From the NCBI RefSeq assembly GCF_030323265.1, contig NZ_CP104992.1:1425501-1489500 (forward strand): 64,000 nt of DNA. Direction: 5' to 3'. How positions within the stretch are numbered: position 1 is the stretch's first letter; each line of letters starts with the position of its first letter. The position numbers and the translations under genes are program-made. Positions 9,647 through 18,522 of the stretch are shown in pieces. This stretch comes from Terrirhizobium terrae. GTDB lineage: Bacteria > Pseudomonadota > Alphaproteobacteria > Rhizobiales > Rhizobiaceae. The notes beneath the pieces are model-generated. The model was given only the letters and a program-made list of their open reading frames with translations, did no database searches and was not told where the DNA came from.

Positions 9647-9663
9647 TTTACCGTTGCGTACTT
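9647..9663 (+). promoter_or_regulatory. Shared 17-bp motif, copy 2
   Basis: TTTACCGTTGCGTACTT followed by CC, 81 bases upstream of the moxR start. A CGTTTAACGTCGA element at 9622-9634 resembles the one preceding copy 1, and ACGGT/ACCGT half-sites flank the region. It heads the six-gene MoxR-Bat operon. Confidence 0.75.
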
Positions 9664-9744
9664 CCACTCGGCTCCAGGACAAAACAGGCTGGAATACCAG
9701 CCAATCTCCTGAGGCTCCATCGCGGCAACAACCGGGTTCGATCC

Positions 9745-10722
9745 ATGACCGCACATGACGATATCATCGCGCTCGGCAAGCGCATCGACCAGTCGATCAT
9801 CGGTCAGGAGGCGATGGTCGAGCGGTTGCTGCTCGGGCTGCTCGCCAATGGTCACCTTCTCGTCGAGGGCCTGCCAGGACTGGCCAAGACGCGGGCGATC
9901 AAGAGCCTGGCGAAGAACCTGCAATCCGACCTGTCGCGCGTGCAGTTCACCCCCGACCTCCTGCCTGCCGATATTACTGGCTCGGAAGTCTATTTTTCCG
10001 AAGGCGGCAAGGGCGAATTCAGGTTCCAGCAGGGACCGATCTTCGCCAATCTCATCCTCGCCGACGAGATCAACCGCGCTCCGGCCAAGGTGCAGTCGGC
10101 ACTTCTGGAAGCGATGGAGGAGCGGCAGGTGACGGTCGGCGGCACCAGCTATCCGCTGCCCGATCTCTTCATGGTCATGGCGACGCAGAACCCGATCGAG
10201 CAGGAGGGAACCTATCCGCTGCCCGAGGCGCAGCTCGATCGCTTCCTGATGCATGTCGAGGTCGGCTATCCGGACGAAAAATCCGAGGCCGCAATCATGC
10301 GCCTCAACCGCGACGAGGAGAATGCCAGCCACGACCAGACCCGCCATGCGGAGCCGGAACGGCTCGATCCGCAGGCAATATTCGAGGCGCGCGAGCAGAT
10401 CGGCGCCGTCACCATGACTGAGCCGGTCGAGAAATACATCGTCGCACTGGTCTTCGCGACCCGATATCCCGAACGTTTCGATAAGGATCTCGCGAAGCTC
10501 TTGCAGGTGGGGGCCAGTCCGCGCGGCGCGATCGGTCTGGATAAGGTATCGCGCTCCTACGCCTGGCTGCAGGGACGGGACTATGTGACGCCGGACGACG
10601 TGAAGGCCGTCGTCCACGATGTCTTCCGCCACCGGCTGATCCTGTCCTACGAGGCCCATGCATCGAACACGCCGCCCGATCAGGTGATCGACCGTATCAC
10701 CGAACTGGTGGCCGTCTCATGA
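9745..10722 (+). CDS. MoxR-family AAA+ ATPase
   Basis: 325 residues, typical MoxR length. Walker A is GLPGLAKT at residues 42-49, Walker B is LILADEINRAP, and sensor 1 is in MATQNPIEQEG. MoxR ATPases act as chaperones for von Willebrand factor A (VWA) proteins encoded beside them. Here the five following genes (DUF58, DUF4381, two VWA proteins and BatD) are all translationally coupled, which is a complete Bat (Bacteroides aerotolerance-type) operon. The stop overlaps the DUF58 start by an ATGA. The ribosome site before ATG 9745 is weak. Confidence 0.93.
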   Translation: MTAHDDIIALGKRIDQSIIGQEAMVERLLLGLLANGHLLVEGLPGLAKTRAIKSLAKNLQSDLSRVQFTPDLLPADITGSEVYFSEGGKGEFRFQQGPIFANLILADEINRAPAKVQSALLEAMEERQVTVGGTSYPLPDLFMVMATQNPIEQEGTYPLPEAQLDRFLMHVEVGYPDEKSEAAIMRLNRDEENASHDQTRHAEPERLDPQAIFEAREQIGAVTMTEPVEKYIVALVFATRYPERFDKDLAKLLQVGASPRGAIGLDKVSRSYAWLQGRDYVTPDDVKAVVHDVFRHRLILSYEAHASNTPPDQVIDRITELVAVS

Positions 10723-11672
10723 AACCCGGCGCCGCAGCAGGTGACGGCGCCTATGTGACGACCGAACAGCTCGTCGCGCTGGAAACCAATGCGCGCGACC
10801 TCCGCTTCGTCCAGAAGGCGAAAAGCCACCAGCAGCTTGCCGGCCGCATGCAATCCTCCCTGCGCGGTCGGGGGCTGATCTTCGAGGAGTTGCGCGACTA
10901 TCTGCCGGGAGACGACGTCCGCTCGATCGATTGGCGGGTGACGGCGCGCACGACCAAGCCGACCATCCGCGTCTATGGCGAGGAGAAGGAGCGGCCTGCC
11001 ATTCTACTCGTCGACCAGCGCATCAACATGTTCTTCGGCAGCCGCCGGGCGCTGAAGTCGGTTACGGCGGCAGAGGCGGCCATGCTCTGTGCCTGGCGCA
11101 TCCTCGGCTCCGGCGACAGGGTCGGCGGGCTTGTCATCGGCGATACCGGCACGAGCGAATTGCGCCCGCACCGAAGCCGCAATGCCGTCATCGCGCTGGC
11201 CGATCGCATTGCCGAGAAGAACACCGCGCTTTCCGCCGCTTATGCGGATGCGCCGGCCCATCAGGCACTGGATGATGCCCTGCATCTCACCGCCAATATC
11301 GCCCGCCATGATCATCTCATTCTGGTGATCAGCGATTTCGACGGTCATGGCAGCACGACGCGCGACCTCCTGCTGCGCCTGTCCGTCAGCAACGACGTCA
11401 TCTGCCTGTTGATCTACGATCCGTTCCTGCTGGAACTGCCGAGGGCCGGAGACATCGTCGTCAGCGGCGGCACGCTGCAGGCCGAACTGACGCTCGGTCG
11501 CGGCGCCGTGCGCGGCGCGGTCAACAAATTCGCGCAGGACCGCGGCAACGAGCTGCGCGCATGGCAGCGGGAGCTCGGCCTGCCGATGCTTCCCGTCTCG
11601 GCCGCCGAGGAGACAGCGCCGCAACTGCGTCGGCTGCTTGAGCAGTCGACCTTCCGGCAACGGAGGCGCTGA
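10719..11672 (+). CDS. DUF58 domain protein of the MoxR-Bat operon
   Basis: 317 residues with the DUF58 hallmark LRDYLPGDDVRSIDWRVTAR around residues 65-85, then a degenerate VWA-like fold (ILLVDQRINMFFGS). There are no transmembrane segments, so it is probably cytoplasmic at the membrane face. DUF58 proteins nearly always follow moxR and are thought to be part of the MoxR-VWA chaperone module. The start is an ATGA overlap with moxR and the stop touches the start of the next gene. Confidence 0.9.
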   Translation: MKPGAAAGDGAYVTTEQLVALETNARDLRFVQKAKSHQQLAGRMQSSLRGRGLIFEELRDYLPGDDVRSIDWRVTARTTKPTIRVYGEEKERPAILLVDQRINMFFGSRRALKSVTAAEAAMLCAWRILGSGDRVGGLVIGDTGTSELRPHRSRNAVIALADRIAEKNTALSAAYADAPAHQALDDALHLTANIARHDHLILVISDFDGHGSTTRDLLLRLSVSNDVICLLIYDPFLLELPRAGDIVVSGGTLQAELTLGRGAVRGAVNKFAQDRGNELRAWQRELGLPMLPVSAAEETAPQLRRLLEQSTFRQRRR

Positions 11673-12187
11673 TGGAGCCCGCGCCGAAACTCGACCCGAT
11701 GACTGAAATGGCACTTCGCTCACTGCATGACATCGTCATGCCTCAACCCATCTCCTGGATGCCGCAGACCTGGGGCTGGGCTACCCTCGCCGCCCTTCTT
11801 CTCTTGCTCCTGCTGGCGATCGCGATCCTGGCCGTTCGCCGTTTCCGGCGCAACGCCTACCGCCGTGATGCCGTGCGGCAGCTTGCGAAACTGGAAGGCG
11901 AAATGACCGATGCCGCGAGACGGGGCGATGCCATCCGCGAACTTGCCGAACTGTTGAAACGGACGGCGCTTGCAGCCTGGCCGCGGGCACAGGTGGCCAC
12001 GCTTGCCGGCGCGGGATGGGCGCAATTTCTGGGGCGCTCCGGCAGCGTGGGCCAGCCGCTCGCGACGCTACTCGACGATCTCGAATATCGGGAGGATGCC
12101 ACCTTCGCCTCCCTGTCCGAAGAGCAGATGAAGCACACCCTGCGCGCAGCCCGCCAATGGATCGAGGAGCATCATGTATCAGCTTGA
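11672..12187 (+). CDS. DUF4381 membrane protein of the Bat operon
   Basis: 171 residues. One transmembrane helix at about residues 30-53 (ATLAALLLLLLLAIAILAV) is followed by a basic stretch and a helical cytoplasmic domain containing the conserved WAQFL element. The ATG shares one base with the DUF58 stop, and the gene overlaps the following batA by 14 bases. DUF4381 proteins are the small anchor component usually found between DUF58 and BatA. Confidence 0.88.
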   Translation: MEPAPKLDPMTEMALRSLHDIVMPQPISWMPQTWGWATLAALLLLLLLAIAILAVRRFRRNAYRRDAVRQLAKLEGEMTDAARRGDAIRELAELLKRTALAAWPRAQVATLAGAGWAQFLGRSGSVGQPLATLLDDLEYREDATFASLSEEQMKHTLRAARQWIEEHHVSA

Positions 12188-13162
12188 ATTTCCCTGGTTG
12201 CTGCTTGCCTTGCCGTTGCCGCTTCTGGTCTGGCTTCTCCTGCCGCCGAAGCGCGAGACATCCGCTTCCGTGCGCGTTCCCTTCTTTGATCAGATCGCCG
12301 AGGCAGCCGGCATCAAGCCCAGCGAAGGTTCGGTCGTCGCACGACGTTCATGGCTGCAGTCCGTCGTTCTCGCGCTCTCCTGGTGCCTGATCGTACTTGC
12401 CCTCGCTCGCCCGCAATATGTCGAACCGCCGCTCGAAAAGAAGGAGCCGCAGCGGGATATCCTGCTCGCACTCGACCTTTCGCAATCGATGGAAACGAAG
12501 GATTTCCGCGCGCCGGACGGGATGCTCACGGCGCGGATCGATGCCGTGCGGCAGGTGGTTGCCGGCTTCATCGACAGGCGGACCGACGACAGGATCGGCC
12601 TGATCGCCTTCGGCGATGCGCCCTACCCGCTTGCGCCCTTCACCATGGACCATGCGCTGGTGCATACCATGGTCGAGAGCCTGCTGCCCGGCATTGCGGG
12701 ACCACGAACCTCGTTGGGCGATTCCTCGGCCTCGCCATCCGCATGTTCGACAAGACGACCGCGCCCGACAAGGTGCTGATCCTTTTGACTGACGGCAACG
12801 ACACGGCAAGCAAGATGCCGCCGCTGAAGGCCGCCGATGTCGCGGCCACGAAGAAGATCACGATCCATGCGATCGGCATCGGCGATCCTGCCGCGACGGG
12901 AGAAGACAAGCTCGATACCGCGACGCTGGAGAAGATCGCGGGCGACACCGGCGGCCGGTATTTCTTCGGTGGCGACCAGGAGCAGCTTCAATCCATCTAC
13001 GCGACGCTGGACCGCATCACACCCGTCGAGCAGAAGCTTCTGACATGGCGGCCGCGGATCGAACTCTTCCACTGGCCGCTTGCCGGTGCGCTGACCCTGC
13101 TCGGTCTCTACTACCTGATTGCGGGCGGCAGCGGGCTCATCAGGCGGAGGATCTCCGCATGA
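12174..13162 (+). CDS. BatA-type VWA membrane protein (frameshifted)
   Basis: About 329 residues once corrected. N-terminal membrane segments (WLLLALPLPLLVWLLLPP) are followed by a VWA domain with the metal-ion adhesion motif DLSQS and, later, LLTDGNDT, then a C-terminal transmembrane helix. The first frame is lost near 12721-12725 (GPRTSLGD then nonsense); adding one T in GATTCC restores LGLAIRMFDKTTAPDK and the remainder to 13162. All other features are intact, so I treat the break as a sequencing error. BatA is thought to present its VWA domain in the periplasm. Translationally coupled at both ends. Confidence 0.85.
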
Positions 13163-14711
13163 TCGCCGATTTCCATTTCTTGCGGCCTTGGTGGCTTCTG
13201 GCACTTCTCCTTCCCCTATCCTCATCTGGCTGGCATCGCGCGCCGGCGATTACCGGGACCGCTGGCGGGGCATGATCGCGCCGCATCTGCTCGATCATCT
13301 GGTCATCGCGCCGGATCGCCATCGCCACATGCGACCGGCCTGGATCATCGCTGCGGTTATGGCCCTGGCGGTTGTCGCCGGAGCGGGACCTACCTGGGAG
13401 CGCGAGGCACCGCCCTTCGTCTCGGATGCCGCATCGCTGGTCATTGCGGTGGATCTGTCGCCGACCATGGATGCGATCGACATCAGCCCGAGCCGGCTGG
13501 AACGCGCCAAGCTGAAGATCGACGACATGCTGGCCGTACGACAAGGCGCGCGCACCGCGGTCATCGCCTATGCCGGCACGGCGCATCTCGTCGTGCCGCT
13601 CACCGAAGACGATGCGCTGATCAAGACCTATACGGATGCGCTCGCCACCCGCATCATGCCGAAGCCCGGCAAGGACACGGCCGCGGCGCTAAGCCTCGCG
13701 AACAAGCTGCTCGAAGCGGATGGCGGCTCCGGCACCATTCTGCTGATGACCGACGGTATCGAGAACACGGCGGCTGGCCATGCTTTGCAGATCGATAGCG
13801 GTGTCGTTGTTCTCGGCATCGGCACCGCCGAGGGCGGTCTGGTGAAGCAGGCCGACGGCAGCTTCCTGACAGGCGCAGGTGGCTCACGAAACGTGGCCAA
13901 GCTCGATCTCGACGCATTGAAAGGCTTTGCCAGCGCGAATGGCTTTCCCGTCGCGACGCTGACAGGCGACGATACGGACATCCGCTGGATCATCCGGCAT
14001 GTCAGCACCAATTTCACCCAGCAGACCGCCAAGAAGGGTGATCGCTGGCACGATGCCGGCTGGTGGCTGCTGTTTCCCATCGCGCTTCTGCTCGCATTCT
14101 CGTTCCGGCGCGGCTTCGTGGTGAAGGTCGCCATGCTGTGCTTCTGCCTCCAGCCGGCCATACCGACGCCGGCAGATGCCGCGGACCTGGCCGATATGTG
14201 GCTGACGCCGGACCAGCAGGGCCGCCGCGCCTTCGAGCGTGGTGATTTCGAAGCTGCGGCGGCGCATTTCCGGGATCCAATGTGGAAAGGCGTCGCACTC
14301 TATCGCGCAAGCCGCTTCCAGGACGCGATCGACAGTCTTGCGGCGGTCGATACGGCGGAAAGCTGGTTCGACCAGGCAAACAGCCTTTTCCATCTCGGCA
14401 AGCTCGACGAGGCCGTGGCCGCCTATCAGAAGGCGCTCGAAAAACGTCCGGGCTGGCCAGAGGCGACAGCCGATCTCGCCGTCGCTCAACGCCTGCTCCA
14501 GCAGCAGAAGGACGAGGAAAGCGAACAGCAGCAGGACCCAAACCAGAAGCCCGACAGCGTGCAGTTCGACGACAAGGGCAAGCAGGGGAAAGCCGGCACG
14601 GTGGCGGTCGCCGAACAGACCTCGGAAATGTGGATGAAGAATATCGAGGTCAGCCCGACCGACCTGATGGCGCGGAAATTCGCGATCGAGGTGAAGGAGG
14701 GGGCGCCGTGA
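13159..14711 (+). CDS. BatB-type VWA protein with C-terminal TPR region (frameshifted)
   Basis: About 517 residues when corrected. Starts by ATGA overlap with batA (MIADFHFLRPWWLLALLL). The frame breaks at the four-C run 13213-13216; one extra C gives PPILIWLASRAGDYRDRW and continuity. The VWA domain has DLSPT instead of the canonical DxSxS metal site, a conservative variant. After a transmembrane helix near residues 305-320 there is a periplasmic region with TPR-like repeats (ANSLFHLGKLDEAVAAYQKA), then a Gln/Glu/Lys-rich tail. It corresponds to a fused BatB-BatC arrangement. Confidence 0.85.
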
Positions 14712-15981
14712 GAATCTTCTGGTCGATGCTGATGTTCCTCGTTCCGCTGCAGGCATTTGCGGCCGAGCCTTATGCGAGGGCTTCCTCGATGATAAGGGCA
14801 CCATCGTCGCCGGCCAGCAGGTCTATGTAACCGTGGATGTCTTCGCCCCGAACTTCTTCACCTCTCCGCCGCAGTTTCCCCTGTTCGAACTGCCCAACGC
14901 GCTTGTGACGCTTCCCGAGGAGCGGACCATGAATTTGAACGAGACGACGGACGGGGTCGAGTATTCCGGCATCCGCCGGCGTTATGCGGTGGTTCCGCAG
15001 ATCCCCGGGGACTATCAGGTGCCAGCTATCGACATCGAACTTGGCTATTCCGTCGATGGTACGGCAGTCCACGGTACCGCCAGAACCGCGCCGCTATCCT
15101 TCCCGGTCGGGGGTGACGCAACAGTGCCGGCAGCCTTCGCTGCGCGCAATGTGACGATCGAACAGGCTTTCGACAGACCACCAGATGATTTGAAGGCGGG
15201 GGATGCGGTGGTGCGGACGATCACCATCAGTGCCGAAGACACCCAGGCGATCATCATTCCGCCCAGCGATCCGGGAACAGCCACGGGGCTGACCCAGTAT
15301 GCCAGGACTGCGAAGACGGAGGATGGGATCGCGATCGATCGCAGGACAATCAGCCGGCGGACAGAGACGCTGGTCTACACAACCGTCAGCGAAGGGACTT
15401 TCTCGATCCCGGCAATCGACTATCCCTGGTTCGATCTTGATCGGCACGCAATGGCACTCGCGCGCCTTCCGGCGACGGCTGTCACTGTCGCACCAGCACC
15501 CGCAGCAACGGGCATCGCACCGGAGGCTGCGCCGCCGCGCGTGGTTCCGGCCTTCGAGAGGCGGCGGCAGATCATGATGTGGATCGCCGTGTTTCTGACC
15601 GCAGTCGCCTTCGCCTGGCTTCTTTGGCGTTTCGCAAAGGTCGCCTACAGGCGCCTCGTCCTCTTCCGGGATCGCATCATCACCTCCCGGCGCAATCGTC
15701 TCCGGCTGCTGCGAAAATCAGTGCTGCGCGACAACCCGGCAAAGGTCTATGGCGCGCTCCACTCATGGAGCCAGATAGAAGGTTTTCGCACGCTGGAAGA
15801 CTGGGTGACGGGCAGGCATCCGGACCTTGCCCGGGATCTTCGTGGTCTGGAGCAACTACTCTATTCAGGCCGCCATGGCGATTTCGACCGGGCACGCATG
15901 GCCCGTCTCGTCGGCGAGGATCAGGCGGCGACCTCGCGGCGGGTCCGGCCGGCCCTGCCCGAACTCAACCCGACACATTGA
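14708..15981 (+). CDS. BatD-like protein (frameshifted near its N-terminus)
   Basis: About 424 residues after correction. The GTG at 14708 overlaps the batB stop (GTGA) and encodes a signal peptide (MLMFLVPLQAFAAEP after the start). One G is missing in the GGG run at 14778-14780; adding it gives GFLDDKGTIVAGQQVYVTVD and joins the long downstream frame. The protein has BatD-type beta-rich periplasmic domains, a transmembrane helix near residue 290 (MMWIAVFLTAVAFAWLLW), and a cytoplasmic helical tail. It closes the MoxR-Bat operon, 132 bases before the next gene. Confidence 0.83.
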
Positions 15982-16008
15982 TTGAAGGCCGCGCCCTCCG
16001 GGCTGACG

Positions 16009-16035
16009 GCATTTACGCAGGCCTGCCGTAAATGC
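16009..16035. repeat. Perfect 9-bp inverted repeat upstream of motif copy 3
   Basis: GCATTTACG and CGTAAATGC separated by nine bases that themselves contain the palindrome CAGGCCTG. It lies between the batD stop and motif copy 3. It shares the ATTTAC core with the 17-bp motif, so it may be an additional binding site. It has no T-run, so it is not an obvious terminator. Confidence 0.6.
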
Positions 16036-16043
16036 CGACACCA

Positions 16044-16060
16044 TTTACCGTTGCGTACTT
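16044..16060 (+). promoter_or_regulatory. Shared 17-bp motif, copy 3
   Basis: TTTACCGTTGCGTACTT, identical to copy 2, ending 53 bases before the preferred start of the formylglycine-generating enzyme at 16114. This spacing is almost the same as for copies 1 (52) and 5 (54). Confidence 0.75.
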
Positions 16061-16113
16061 ATCCCGCGCCCGCCTGCCCGCGACTATGGCTGGACATGAA
16101 CGCGGAGGCAGCG

Positions 16114-17094
16114 ATGGCTTTGGCATTCGACAACAATACCGAACCACGCGAGGCGCCGACCGGCATGGTGTGGATCCCCGGTGGCCGGTTCATCATGGGG
16201 TCGGACCGTCACTATCCGGAGGAGGCCCCTGCCCATCCCGTCACGGTGGACGGGTTCTGGCTGGACGAGATACCGGTGACGAACCGCCGGTTCATGGCCT
16301 TTGTCGAAGCCACCGGGCATGTGACCATGGCCGAGAAAGTGCCCGATGCTAGGGATTATCCGGGCGCGCTGCCGGAGATGCTGCGCGCGGGCTCCCTGCT
16401 TTTTGTCCAGCCGAAAAGCGTCAGCGGACCGGACATTTCCCAGTGGTGGACATTCAAGTTCGGCGCCAGCTGGCGCCGGCCTCTCGGCGGTCTCAGCGAC
16501 CTGCGCGGCAAGCTCGATCATCCCGTCGTGCATGTCGCCTGGTCCGACGCCAGAGCCTATGCAGACTGGGCCGGCCTCGACCTGCCGACGGAGGCCGAGT
16601 GGGAATTTGCCGCCCGTGGCGGCCTGTCGGATGCCGAGTTCGCATGGGGCGATGATTTGGCGCCTCAAGGAAGGATCATGGCCAATACCTGGCAGGGTGT
16701 CTTCCCGACGCAATCGACCAAGCCGAAAGGCCAAGAACGAACCACGCCGGTGAAATCATTCCCGTCCAACGGCTACGGGGCCTACGACATGATCGGCAAC
16801 GTCTGGGAGTGGACCAGCGATTACTGGAGCATGCACCATACCGAGCCCGCCGCCAAGGCCTGCTGCATCCCGGACAATCCGCGTAATGGCAATGCCGAGG
16901 CGAGCTACGATCCGAACCTGCCGGAGATCCGCATCGCACGGCGCGTGCTGAAGGGCGGGTCGCATCTCTGCGCGCCGAACTATTGCCGGCGCTACCGGCC
17001 GGCGGCACGCCATGCCGAACCGGAAGACACGTCCACCAGCCATGTCGGCTTTCGCTGCATCAAGAGAGTTCGCGTCGAAGGAGAGACCCGATGA
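16114..17094 (+). CDS. Formylglycine-generating enzyme (SUMF1/FGE family)
   Basis: 326 residues. FGE oxidises a cysteine in sulfatases to C-alpha-formylglycine, the catalytic residue. The FGE fold is clear: WIPGGRFIMGSDRHYPEEAP near the N-terminus, LPTEAEWEFAARGG, GNVWEWTSDYW and the C-terminal GFRCIKR. The copper-binding cysteine pair is present as CAPNYC in GGSHLCAPNYC, so it should be an active FGE and not just an FGE-sulfatase fold protein. No signal peptide is seen, fitting cytosolic action before Tat export of the sulfatase at 26239-27917. ATG 16114 is favoured by GGAGG five bases upstream; ATG 16096 is possible. Confidence 0.93.
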   Translation: MALAFDNNTEPREAPTGMVWIPGGRFIMGSDRHYPEEAPAHPVTVDGFWLDEIPVTNRRFMAFVEATGHVTMAEKVPDARDYPGALPEMLRAGSLLFVQPKSVSGPDISQWWTFKFGASWRRPLGGLSDLRGKLDHPVVHVAWSDARAYADWAGLDLPTEAEWEFAARGGLSDAEFAWGDDLAPQGRIMANTWQGVFPTQSTKPKGQERTTPVKSFPSNGYGAYDMIGNVWEWTSDYWSMHHTEPAAKACCIPDNPRNGNAEASYDPNLPEIRIARRVLKGGSHLCAPNYCRRYRPAARHAEPEDTSTSHVGFRCIKRVRVEGETR

Positions 17095-18104
17095 ACAGAC
17101 CGCTTCACGTCATCGATGCCATTCTCGCCTCGCTGATCACCGGCTTCATCCTTATGCTGTTCGGCCTTGCGCCCGCATTTGCCCAACAGCCCTTGCCGTC
17201 ATGGAACGATACCGACGCCAAGGCGCGCATCATGAAATTCGTCGAGGAGACGGTGAAGGAGGGTGGCGACGGATATGTTGCACCAGACGATCGCATCGCC
17301 GTTTTCGACAATGACGGCACGCTGTGGTCGGAACAGCCCTACTACATCCAGCTCGGCTTTGCCCTGGATCGGGTGAAGACGCTTGCCCCGCAGCATCCCG
17401 AATGGAAGGCCAAGGAACCGTTCAAGAGCATTCTCGAAGGCAATCTGAAAGAGGCCGCAAAGGGTGGAGAAAAGGGCATTATCGAGGTCGTCATGGCAAC
17501 CCATGGCGGCATGAGCACGGATCAGTTCAACGAGATTGTCAGCAAGTGGTTCGAGACCGCGACCCATCCGAAGACCGGCAAGCCCTATACCGACATGACC
17601 TATCTGCCGATGCGCGAGCTTCTGGACTATCTGCGCGCCAATGGCTTCACCACCTATATCGTGTCCGGCGGCGGCGTGGAATTCATGCGGCCGATCACCG
17701 AGACGCTTTACGGAATTCCGCCACAGCAGGTGGTCGGCAGCACGATAAAGACCGAGTACGCCATAGTCGGCGACGTGCCGGTCCTGAGACGACTGCCGGA
17801 GATCGATTTCGTCGATGACGGCCCGGGCAAGCCGGCGGGCATCAACAAATTCATCGGCCGCAAGCCGATCTTCGTTGCCGGCAATTCGGACGGGGATTAC
17901 GAGATGGCGCGCTGGACGACAGCCGCCAAGGGACCGGGCTTCGCCATGATCGTGCATCACACCGATGCCGACCGGGAATACGCCTACGATCGGCAATCAC
18001 CGTTCGGAAAACTGGACAAGGCGCTCGACGAAGCCGAAAGGAGAAACTGGCTCCTCGTCGACATGAAGAAGGACTGGAAAAAGATCTTCTCCTTCGAGCA
18101 ATAG
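17091..18104 (+). CDS. Exported HAD-superfamily phosphatase
   Basis: 337 residues. Signal peptide or membrane anchor at residues 8-31 ending AFAQQ. The HAD nucleophile motif is FDNDGT (Asp73, Asp75), motif II is in YIVSGGG, and the C-terminal acid cluster is NSDGDYEM, so a periplasmic phosphatase or phosphonatase-like hydrolase is likely. The start overlaps the FGE stop by ATGA, so the two are cotranscribed. The substrate is unknown. Confidence 0.85.
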   Translation: MNRPLHVIDAILASLITGFILMLFGLAPAFAQQPLPSWNDTDAKARIMKFVEETVKEGGDGYVAPDDRIAVFDNDGTLWSEQPYYIQLGFALDRVKTLAPQHPEWKAKEPFKSILEGNLKEAAKGGEKGIIEVVMATHGGMSTDQFNEIVSKWFETATHPKTGKPYTDMTYLPMRELLDYLRANGFTTYIVSGGGVEFMRPITETLYGIPPQQVVGSTIKTEYAIVGDVPVLRRLPEIDFVDDGPGKPAGINKFIGRKPIFVAGNSDGDYEMARWTTAAKGPGFAMIVHHTDADREYAYDRQSPFGKLDKALDEAERRNWLLVDMKKDWKKIFSFEQ

Positions 18105-18237
18105 ATTAACGCGATCGCCATGCTTCAAGCATACTTAGAGCTGCTTGGAATATCCAATCTTCAGCTGCGATTCCGACTTAAGTAGTGATCCAACTACAAC
18201 GTGCCGTCGTTTATCCTTTCAGTTGGGAGAGGATGAG

Positions 18238-18501
18238 ATGTACGACGCACCATGGAAGGGTTCGGTTACTGTCGATCTGCCAAAGCCCCATGGCCGTGAA
18301 ACCGTGCGAACGACGCGGGAGGCGGCCGATTGTCTGATCGACAAATGGCCGGACCGTGATTTCAGCGCCGAGCGGGACGATGCCTTGCGGCTTTGTCTCG
18401 CTGTCTACGAGGAAGGCGAGACACCGGAAATGGCGAAGAGCGCATTCCTGAGTGCTCTTCTGGCCGCCGGCCTGTTCTTCCAGGAGGACGGCATCAGCTG
18501 A
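18238..18501 (+). CDS. DUF982 family protein
   Basis: 87 residues from ATG 18238, which follows GGGAGAGGATGAG. The sequence fits DUF982, small proteins abundant in Rhizobiaceae: RETVRTTREAADCLIDKWP, then a helical C-terminal half rich in Ala and Leu. Function unknown. It lies 133 bases after the HAD gene with no copy of the 17-bp motif, so it is either read through from the FGE unit or independently expressed. Confidence 0.75.
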   Translation: MYDAPWKGSVTVDLPKPHGRETVRTTREAADCLIDKWPDRDFSAERDDALRLCLAVYEEGETPEMAKSAFLSALLAAGLFFQEDGIS

Positions 18502-18522
18502 TCCGGAGCGGTTCGACGGGCT

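Noticed and set aside
18121..18133. ATGCTT-C-AAGCAT hairpin after the HAD gene as a terminator
   Set aside because: No T-run follows and the stem is weak.
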